A stretch of DNA of 8,009 nt from JAAZNO01 sp964508025 (GTDB taxonomy: Bacteria > Chloroflexota > Anaerolineae > B4-G1 > SLSP01), in NCBI GenBank assembly GCA_964508025.1, contig CAZDSF010000121.1, positions 1-8,009 of the forward strand, in the 5' to 3' direction. The translations under genes and the position numbers were made by a program. Each line of letters opens with the position of its first letter. Within the stretch, counting starts at the first letter, position 1. Positions 1 to 4,898 of this stretch are shown in pieces. A model generated the notes under the pieces. The model had not been told where the DNA came from and did no database searches. It saw only the letters and a program-made list of their open reading frames with translations.

Positions 1-77
1 GCGAATGGCGAATGGCGAATGGCGAATGGCGAATGGCGAATGGCGAATGGCGAATAGCCAATAGCCAATAGCGAATC
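1..77. repeat. Heptamer tandem repeat array (GCGAATG)n at the left edge
   Basis: Eleven consecutive 7-bp units can be read. The first seven are perfect GCGAATG, followed by GCGAATA, GCCAATA, GCCAATA and GCGAATC. The array begins at base 1, so it probably continues outside the window and may be why the contig ends here. It lies about 100 bp past the stop of the KamA-type gene. There is no spacer-repeat alternation, so it is not a CRISPR array. Decay towards one side (G to A, G to C) is typical of an ageing slippage-generated repeat. No function is claimed. Confidence 0.95.
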
Positions 78-157
78 GTGTCAGCAGCAAACGTACCGCA
101 AACTTCAGTTCGTTCTCCTACTGCGACTTTTGTCCTCGTCGGTGTTCCAAAGGCACT

Positions 158-198
158 GTGCTCACTGCTTTCTACGCTTTACGAACTGTTTTCATCCA
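158..198 (-). repeat. Half-copy of the 2656-2740 palindromic repeat, overlapping the KamA stop codon
   Basis: Read on the minus strand, ATGGATGAAAACAGTTCGT followed by AGAAAGCAGTGAGCA here matches 2716-2745. The match has two substitutions plus one extra 7-base unit (AAAGCGT). The last codons of the KamA-type gene (M D E N S S stop) lie inside the repeat. The other arm of the palindrome is not clearly present. Only an 8-bp inverted match, CAGTTCGT at 106-113 against ACGAACTG at 181-188, hints at a decayed second arm. Confidence 0.75.
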
Positions 199-1285
199 TA
201 AAGGGCAACATGGCATCTATGCGCATGGTCTTGCCCTCATAGTTTTCCAACCAATAGCCGGTTTCATCCTGATGCAGGCGCTCCTCACAAAGCGGGATTT
301 TGCCCAACGGCGTGGTGAGGACATACTCCGGCACCGCAAAACCGGTGAGATGCCCGTGAAGTCCGCGCATCAATGCGCGCCCCTCTTCCAGAGAGGTGAC
401 GAATTGCGAGATGCCAACGGCGTTATCGCAATGGTAAAGATAATAGGGGCGCACGCGAATCTTCAGGAGTTCCGTCAGGAGCCGGCGCATGGTAGGCAGG
501 TCGTCGTTAATCCCTTTGAGCAGCACGCTCTGGTTTTGGACTACAATTCCGTGACGGAGCAAACGGTCGCAGGCGGCGGCGGCTTCGGGTGTGATCTCAC
601 GCGGATGGTTGAAGTGGGTATTGAACCACAGCGGATGATAGCGCTCCAGCATCTCCGCCAGGCCCTCAGTGATGCGCTGCGGCAGGACGACCGGCGTCCG
701 GCTGCCAATGCGGATGATCTCAATGTGGGGGATGGCGCGCAGCCGCGCCAGGATCGGTTCGAGATGCTCATCCGAGTACAGCAGCGGATCGCCGCCGGTC
801 AGCAGGACATCGCGCACCTCCGGGTGCGCCTCCAGGTACGCAAAATCCGGCTCCCATGACGCACTTTCGCCTTCCTCGAAGTAGGTGCCCTCAAGATCCG
901 TGGTGTGATATTTGCGGGTGCAGTGCCGGCAGTAGACGGCGCAGAGCTCCGTGACCAGCAGGATAGCGCGATCGGGATACTTGTGGATGACGCGATTGGT
1001 GCGGCGGTAGAGCGTGTCGCCCACAGGGTCTACGCTTGCGCCGGGATAGAGGCGAAATTCCTCCGGGCGCGGCACAGCCAGTTGCCGAATAGGACAGGTG
1101 GGATCCTCACGATCCATGAGCGAGGCGTAGTAAGGGGTGATGCTCCAACGATATTTGCCGACACTGGCGGCAATCGCCTCGATCTCCTCTGGCGTAACCG
1201 TGATCCACTGCTGTAATGCTTCGAGGGTGGTGATTCGATGCTGAAGCTGCGAGCGCCAGTCATCCCACTTGAGGTTTGAGAACAC
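179..1285 (-). CDS. kamA: KamA-family radical SAM/PLP aminomutase (lysine 2,3-aminomutase-like)
   Basis: The 368-residue product belongs to the lysine 2,3-aminomutase family (KamA/EpmB/glutamate aminomutase), which moves an amino group from C2 to C3 using SAM, a [4Fe-4S] cluster and PLP. The N-terminal family motif (W-x-x-W-x-x-Q-x-x-x-R-I, residues 7-18) is present. The cluster motif CxxxCRHCTRK gives C115, C119 and C122. TGGDP (163-167) is the SAM-contact GGD-type motif, and K329 in a TPLGK loop is the expected PLP lysine. D287 matches the substrate-binding Asp293 of the clostridial enzyme, but the Asp330 position is T324, so the substrate is uncertain. It is shorter than the clostridial protein (about 416) and nearer EpmB (about 342). 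The start is GTG: the frame is closed upstream by TAA at 1301-1303 and AAGGAGG lies 10 nt before. The last six residues lie in a dispersed repeat. The symbol is a family label, not a proven substrate. Confidence 0.9.
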   Translation of the reverse strand: MFSNLKWDDWRSQLQHRITTLEALQQWITVTPEEIEAIAASVGKYRWSITPYYASLMDREDPTCPIRQLAVPRPEEFRLYPGASVDPVGDTLYRRTNRVIHKYPDRAILLVTELCAVYCRHCTRKYHTTDLEGTYFEEGESASWEPDFAYLEAHPEVRDVLLTGGDPLLYSDEHLEPILARLRAIPHIEIIRIGSRTPVVLPQRITEGLAEMLERYHPLWFNTHFNHPREITPEAAAACDRLLRHGIVVQNQSVLLKGINDDLPTMRRLLTELLKIRVRPYYLYHCDNAVGISQFVTSLEEGRALMRGLHGHLTGFAVPEYVLTTPLGKIPLCEERLHQDETGYWLENYEGKTMRIDAMLPFMDENSS

Positions 1286-1295
1286 GTTATATGAA

Positions 1296-1302
1296 CCTCC
1301 TT
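1296..1302 (-). promoter_or_regulatory. Shine-Dalgarno AAGGAGG fixing the GTG start of the KamA-type gene
   Basis: On the minus strand AAGGAGG sits in the 18-base gap between the transporter stop (1304-1306) and the GTG at 1283-1285, with a 10-nt spacer. An in-frame TAA at 1301-1303 excludes any upstream start, and the next ATG in frame is codon 57. Such a short gap suggests translation close to coupled with the upstream gene. Confidence 0.85.
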
Positions 1303-1303
1303 A

Positions 1304-2644
1304 TCAGAAATCCAGCCCATCGAGCACGCTGGAGCGCCGTTGGCGGCGTTTGATGCGCCAGTTGAAAAGGCTCTTATCGTACACCTGTCGCATTTTGTAC
1401 ACCGCCCAGAGCGCGAAGAGCGCCGCCAGCACGCCGATTCCCAAATAGATATAATGATAATCAGCGAAATCAAGCAGCGTCCCAATACCGATAATCGCCA
1501 GGAGCAAAAGCGCGGCGATGATACTTCCCCCGGCGTAGAGATAGCTATCCATGAAAATACTCACCCGTCCCCGCCGCTCTTCAGGCACAAGCGCCTGGAA
1601 AGATTTGCGCGCCGGTTCATCCACCGCATAGGCGGAGAGTTTTTCCAGCAACAGCCCGCTCACGCCGGCAGCAATGCCGGGGATCGCAATCATGCCAATC
1701 AGCCCGGTCAACGCGGCTGCCGGATAGATAAAGAAGACCTGTTTGAGACTGAGCTTATCAATAATGACGCTGGTGAAGAAGGTCTGTAAAATGAAAGCCA
1801 AAATCACATAGCCCAGGCGATAAAGGCTGTAGAAGCGCTGATAGGCATCAGCAGCTACGAAGGCGCCTTCCAGGATGGCGAGGAATCGAAATTCGAGGAT
1901 CACATCACAGATAGCCAGCGCGGCGAGCGCAAACATGAGATAGCGAAAGGATTCGACCTCGCGCACGAAGTTCCAGCCCTCTGTGAGCGTCTCACGCATA
2001 GTTTCGACCTTCTGCACCGTCTCGCGGAGCTTCACTTTTTTGAAGCCCGCCTCGAGGATCACATAGATGGCAAGATAGAGCAGCACGTTGAACGTGAAGA
2101 CTTCCGTATCGGCGACGCCGGCGCGCGCAAAGAAAGCCGGCTGCACGGTGCTGAAACCGATTCCTAACAGACTGCCCATAAAACTGGTCGCGGCAATTAA
2201 GGGAAAAAGGCGTTTGGACTGGGTGATGTCGAAGACATCGTTCGCCAGCAGCCAGAAGAAGATGGGGAAGATGAGCAGTTGTTGGGTAGAAAGCAAGTAG
2301 AGGAACCCGTAAGCAATGGCCGGCGGCGCGCCAAAGGTGAAGAGCATCCGCAAGACCACGAACGCCGCCACAAAAGCCAGCGTCATTATCCGCATAATGG
2401 AGAGCCGGGCAAAGCGGTCTACAAACAGGGATTGCAGCCCGGTCATCAGCAGCATGATCGCCATATCAATGATCCAAACGATCAGGATGCCGTTGGCGCC
2501 GCTCACCTCCAGGAAATTGCTCACAGAGACGATGCCTGAAATTTCTCCAGCCAGAGCGCTGGCGAGCAGAATGAACCCCAGAGCAAAGACGAGGCCCTTC
2601 TCTGCTGGTTGGACTTTCAAATACTGACCCTGTGTTTTTGCCAT
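1304..2644 (-). CDS. MFS transporter related to ADP/ATP (NTT/Npt-type) nucleotide carriers
   Basis: The 446-residue protein is highly hydrophobic. About 12 membrane segments can be drawn (roughly residues 18-36, 52-75, 83-105, 110-134, 146-165, 184-200, 234-255, 275-295, 303-323, 326-340, 368-390, 397-417). The stretch QSKRLFPLIAATSFMGSLLG (142-161) resembles the AKRLFPLI-type signature of NTT-related bacterial carriers. Another typical cytoplasmic loop is DEPARKSFQALVPEERRGR (342-360). The C-terminus is a strongly basic cytoplasmic tail (430-438). A nucleotide substrate is family-level inference; many bacterial homologues have no tested substrate. It is the first gene of a two-gene operon with the KamA-type enzyme. 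The ATG at 2644 is preceded by GGAAGGAG only 3 nt away. An 85-bp palindrome begins at the next base, so translation may feel its folding. Confidence 0.8.
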   Translation of the reverse strand: MAKTQGQYLKVQPAEKGLVFALGFILLASALAGEISGIVSVSNFLEVSGANGILIVWIIDMAIMLLMTGLQSLFVDRFARLSIMRIMTLAFVAAFVVLRMLFTFGAPPAIAYGFLYLLSTQQLLIFPIFFWLLANDVFDITQSKRLFPLIAATSFMGSLLGIGFSTVQPAFFARAGVADTEVFTFNVLLYLAIYVILEAGFKKVKLRETVQKVETMRETLTEGWNFVREVESFRYLMFALAALAICDVILEFRFLAILEGAFVAADAYQRFYSLYRLGYVILAFILQTFFTSVIIDKLSLKQVFFIYPAAALTGLIGMIAIPGIAAGVSGLLLEKLSAYAVDEPARKSFQALVPEERRGRVSIFMDSYLYAGGSIIAALLLLAIIGIGTLLDFADYHYIYLGIGVLAALFALWAVYKMRQVYDKSLFNWRIKRRQRRSSVLDGLDF

Positions 2645-2655
2645 GTGCTCCTTCC

Positions 2656-2740
2656 AAAATAGTCCTGGGTGAGTGGTGAGCAGTGAGCAGTTTGAGCGCG
2701 GCGAACTGCATCCTGCTCACTGCTCTCTACGAACTATTTT
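2656..2740. repeat. 85-bp imperfect palindrome, MITE/REP-like, abutting the transporter Shine-Dalgarno
   Basis: The outer arms are AAAATAGTCC (2656-2665) and GAACTATTTT (2731-2740), complementary at 9 of 10 positions. The inner arms GAGCAGTGAGCAG (2678-2690) and CTGCTCACTGCTC (2713-2725) are perfectly complementary over 13 bp with a 22-nt loop. The unpaired segments between arms differ by 7 bases (12 against 5), the same length as the GTGAGCA unit repeated in the arm. The right arm recurs at the end of the KamA-type gene. There is no transposase and no obvious target-site duplication. In the minus-strand transcript it would fold just upstream of GGAAGGAG. Confidence 0.8.
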
Positions 2741-2865
2741 CATCCATGAGGCTGTACCACAGGTTCGGCAGCTCTCCTAAAGCTCCGCAAGGGACAACTT
2801 CCCTGAACTTGCACCATGAGGTGTGGCTTGAGTGCAGATAAGGGTTGCCCCCAGACTATTCTTTA

Positions 2866-2893
2866 AGTATACTCCGCTCGTTAGGATTTGCAA
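2866..2893 (-). promoter_or_regulatory. Putative promoter of the transporter/KamA operon
   Basis: On the minus strand TTGCAA (2888-2893) and TATACT (2866-2871) are separated by 16 bp, matching the sigma-70 consensus at 4 of 6 and 5 of 6 positions. Transcription would begin near 2859, giving a leader of about 215 nt that contains the palindrome. The site is inferred from sequence only. Confidence 0.5.
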
Positions 2894-2995
2894 TAGACAT
2901 AATGCAGTTGTTGCTTAACCGTAATCAAACCCTCGGTATCGCAATCAGCCTCGAAGGTAAGATCGTGATGTGAAGGCGATGCGCCAGCCAGCAGG

Positions 2996-3025
2996 TTCAC
3001 ACATCCGCCGCTTTAGCGGTATAAT
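2996..3025 (+). promoter_or_regulatory. Near-consensus promoter giving a leaderless mRNA
   Basis: TTCACA (2996-3001) and TATAAT (3020-3025) are separated by 18 bp. The ATG of the nucleotidyltransferase begins only 6 bases after the -10 box, at 3032, which is where transcription should start. No Shine-Dalgarno sequence is present. The spacer contains a 12-bp inverted repeat (CCGCT-TT-AGCGG, 3008-3019) ending directly at the -10 box, a possible operator. Confidence 0.75.
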
Positions 3026-3031
3026 GCAAGC

Positions 3032-4222
3032 ATGAAAACTGCTGCCATAAACGCAAACGCTGCGACAATGCCGTCACAAGAACTTATGTTTCTACAGTGC
3101 TGCCTGCAAGCCCGGTGGAATCCCGGCGCGTTGGCTACGGCGCGCGATCTGAGTCTGCGCCCCGGTTTTGATTGGGCTAAGGTGCAGGCGCTCGCGCAAC
3201 GCGAGGGGGTCGCGCCCCTGCTGTACGTCCTCACGCGCGAAGCCGCGCTGCTGCCCGCTACCGTCCTCGACGACCTGCGCGCCATCTACTTCCAGACGGC
3301 GCGGCGCAATCTGCTGTTGTTCCGCGAATTGGCGCAGGCGTTGGGCTGGCTCGCCGAAGCCGGCATCCCCGTGCTCGTGCTCAAAGGCGTGACGCTGGCA
3401 GAAACCGTGTACGATAATCCCGCCGTCCGACCGATGTCGGATGTGGATTTGCTGATACACCCGGAGCACGCGGCGCCGGCAGTTGAAGTGCTCACGGCGC
3501 GCGGCTATATCGCGCCGGAGCTCGAAACGCGCGCGGGCGAAACGCTGATGTTCGAGAACGAAGTGCTGTTGTACAAAGACGGCGCGGTGCGCGTGAATCT
3601 GGAATTGCACTGGGGGCTTTTCGACTCGCCCTTCTACCAGCAAACGCTGCCGCTCGCGTGGTTCTGGGAGACGGCGCGCCCACTGAACATCGAGGGTTTC
3701 GAGACGCGGATGCTTGGGCCAGAAGCCCTGGCTTTGCATCTGTGCGGGCATTTGATGTTGCACCACGGCGCGGGAGAACGCCTGCGTGGATTATGGCTGC
3801 ACGATATCGCCGAGGTGTTGGCGCGTTTTGAGCCGGCAAGCTGGGCGCTGCTGCTGGAGAAAGCCCGCGATTTCCAGCTGATCCTCGCCGTGCAGCACGC
3901 TTTCGCTGCGCTGGAAACGCCCTATCCCGGTCTGATACCCAAAGCGATTGCGGTCCGGCTAGGCGAGTTGACGCCTTCTGCGGAAGAGGCGCAAGTCTTT
4001 CAATGGCTAACGGCGGAGCAGCGGCCAGTGGTGCAACGGTTCTGGGCCGATCTGGTGACGCTGCCGAATTGGCGCGCCCGTCTGCGCTATGGCTGGCACA
4101 GCCTGTTCCCCTCGCCCGCGTATATGCTACAACGTTATGGAAAAGTGCATCCCGCGTGGTTGCCGCTATTGTACCCCTACCGCTGGCTAAAGGGGGTTGG
4201 GGAATGGCTACGCAAAAAGTAG
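3032..4222 (+). CDS. Nucleotidyltransferase family protein (NTP_transf_5, PF14907-like)
   Basis: The 396-residue protein is soluble, with no signal peptide or membrane segment. The nucleotidyltransferase core is at residues 112-195. It contains VLVLKG (115-119, K118), then RPMSDVDLLI (133-142) with the metal-binding pair D137 and D139, and a later acidic strand VNLELHW (188-194), where E191 could be the third carboxylate. A helical C-terminal part carries a conserved-looking LHLCGHLMLHH (235-245) and WLHDIAEVL (255-263). This order (LKG, DxD, ELHW, HDI) fits the uncharacterised nucleotidyltransferase family PF14907. That family often accompanies HPr-kinase-like proteins and peptide or polysaccharide gene clusters, but its substrate is generally unknown. 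ATG 3032 is preferred because it sits at the predicted transcription start; M13 is an alternative with no Shine-Dalgarno either. The gene ends in a terminator and appears monocistronic. Confidence 0.82.
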   Translation: MKTAAINANAATMPSQELMFLQCCLQARWNPGALATARDLSLRPGFDWAKVQALAQREGVAPLLYVLTREAALLPATVLDDLRAIYFQTARRNLLLFRELAQALGWLAEAGIPVLVLKGVTLAETVYDNPAVRPMSDVDLLIHPEHAAPAVEVLTARGYIAPELETRAGETLMFENEVLLYKDGAVRVNLELHWGLFDSPFYQQTLPLAWFWETARPLNIEGFETRMLGPEALALHLCGHLMLHHGAGERLRGLWLHDIAEVLARFEPASWALLLEKARDFQLILAVQHAFAALETPYPGLIPKAIAVRLGELTPSAEEAQVFQWLTAEQRPVVQRFWADLVTLPNWRARLRYGWHSLFPSPAYMLQRYGKVHPAWLPLLYPYRWLKGVGEWLRKK

Positions 4223-4257
4223 GGTCGTTGCAGCATCCTGGCGCGCTGCAACGACCC
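4222..4257. terminator. Bidirectional Rho-independent terminator between convergent genes
   Basis: GGGTCGTTGCAGC (4222-4234) pairs perfectly with GCTGCAACGACCC (4245-4257): a 13-bp stem with a 10-nt loop. On the plus strand it is followed by CGATTTT. On the minus strand it is followed by CTACTTTTT. The first stem base is the last base of the TAG stop of the nucleotidyltransferase. Confidence 0.88.
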
Positions 4258-4268
4258 CGATTTTGATC

Positions 4269-4736
4269 TCACCGTCGGCGGCGCAGCCAAACAACGACGC
4301 CGGCAAGGAGCAGCGCCGCGACAAGGATGGCCGCCCAGGCGCCCTTCGCTGGCGCGACAACCGTTCCAACGGTCTCCACATCCCCTGATGTAAGAAAGGC
4401 TACCAGCAAGCCAAGCAGCACCAGCGCGGTCATCGCGCCCCAGGCTGGATGGCGCGCAAATACGCGCGTAAGCGACCGCGCCAACCCACGACCGGTTGTA
4501 ACGATGCCCTCCCACCACGGAGCGCGCGTCGCCGCCCATTCCAGCCGCACCCGCCGCAGAACGCGCTGTCGCAGCGTCTCGGGCGGCGCAGCCGGTTGCA
4601 AGGTGGACGCCAGCCGGTGAACGGCAACGCGCAATTCCGGCGCCACGTCGGTTTCTGGGACGCGCCCTTCTAACACGGCGTCGGTATACGCGGCAAGCGC
4701 TTGATCCTGCTCGTTCGACTTGGGTTTGGCGGTCAT
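4269..4736 (-). CDS. Small two-TM membrane protein with an anti-sigma-factor-like N-terminus, function unknown
   Basis: The 155-residue product has a charged soluble N-terminal part (residues 1-95) and two predicted membrane helices (about 98-116 and 132-150) joined by a short loop. It ends in a basic RRRR tail, so both ends are probably cytoplasmic. The N-terminal pattern (a DQALAAYTDAVLEG stretch, then PELRVAVHRLASTLQP and PETLRQRVLRRV) recalls the N-terminal parts of anti-sigma factors in GC-rich bacteria. No zinc HxxxCxxC motif is visible and no sigma factor gene lies nearby, so that resemblance stays weak. The ATG at 4736 has only a modest AGGG ribosome site about 8 nt upstream. It lies 162 bp downstream of the large exported protein on the same strand, with a strong hairpin between, so co-transcription would require read-through. 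Confidence 0.7.
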   Translation of the reverse strand: MTAKPKSNEQDQALAAYTDAVLEGRVPETDVAPELRVAVHRLASTLQPAAPPETLRQRVLRRVRLEWAATRAPWWEGIVTTGRGLARSLTRVFARHPAWGAMTALVLLGLLVAFLTSGDVETVGTVVAPAKGAWAAILVAALLLAGVVVWLRRRR

Positions 4737-4852
4737 AGTTTTACCCTGAAGCGCAGAGAGAACGCGGAAATTCTGAAGAGCGCCGGTTTAGGACGCGGCT
4801 TTGCGCGGAGCGGCGCGGGTTGCTTTCGACCTTCATCCGTGTTCGATTTTGG

Positions 4853-4886
4853 ACGCCAGGGGGAGGGCGGAACCTCCCCCTGGCGT
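4853..4886 (-). terminator. Strong GC-rich hairpin after the exported protein gene
   Basis: The arms 4853-4866 and 4873-4886 form a perfect 14-bp stem with a 6-nt loop, starting 12 bases past the stop codon of the exported protein. On the minus strand it is followed by CCAAAATCG, not by a T tract. It may therefore be a weak terminator, a 3'-end stabiliser or a processing site rather than a classical intrinsic terminator. Confidence 0.7.
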
Positions 4887-4898
4887 GTTTGGCTGCAA

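Larger units (their letters stand above)
2645..3031. other. Divergent intergenic region with leader, palindrome and two promoters
   Basis: This 387-base spacer separates the minus-strand transporter operon from the plus-strand nucleotidyltransferase. It holds, from left to right, the transporter's Shine-Dalgarno (2648-2655), the 85-bp palindrome (2656-2740), about 120 bases of unexplained leader with small hairpins, a minus-strand promoter candidate (2866-2893) and the plus-strand promoter (2996-3025). No convincing coding region or known riboswitch was recognised. GTGGTAC near 2754-2760 slightly recalls a T-box but is not supported by other elements. Confidence 0.7.

Noticed and set aside
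1..77. CRISPR array
   Set aside because: Pure tandem 7-mers without spacers.
158..859. Long plus-strand open frame (233 codons) over the KamA-type gene
   Set aside because: It is antisense to a gene with clear catalytic motifs and a consensus ribosome site; the predicted protein has no recognisable domain and no Shine-Dalgarno.
2725..2745. Upstream mini-ORF (M D E N S S stop) in the transporter leader
   Set aside because: No ribosome site precedes it. Its similarity to the KamA end is better explained by the shared repeat than by translation.
2745..2800. T-box-like GTGGTAC in the transporter leader
   Set aside because: Only a few bases match. No specifier-stem motifs (AGUA or GNRA-type elements) or terminator/antiterminator pair could be traced, and the downstream genes are not typical T-box targets apart from a loose amino-acid link.
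3092..3766. Minus-strand open frame (224 codons) over the nucleotidyltransferase
   Set aside because: Rich in R, Q and H as expected for an antisense shadow; the plus-strand frame has the conserved LKG and DxD motifs.
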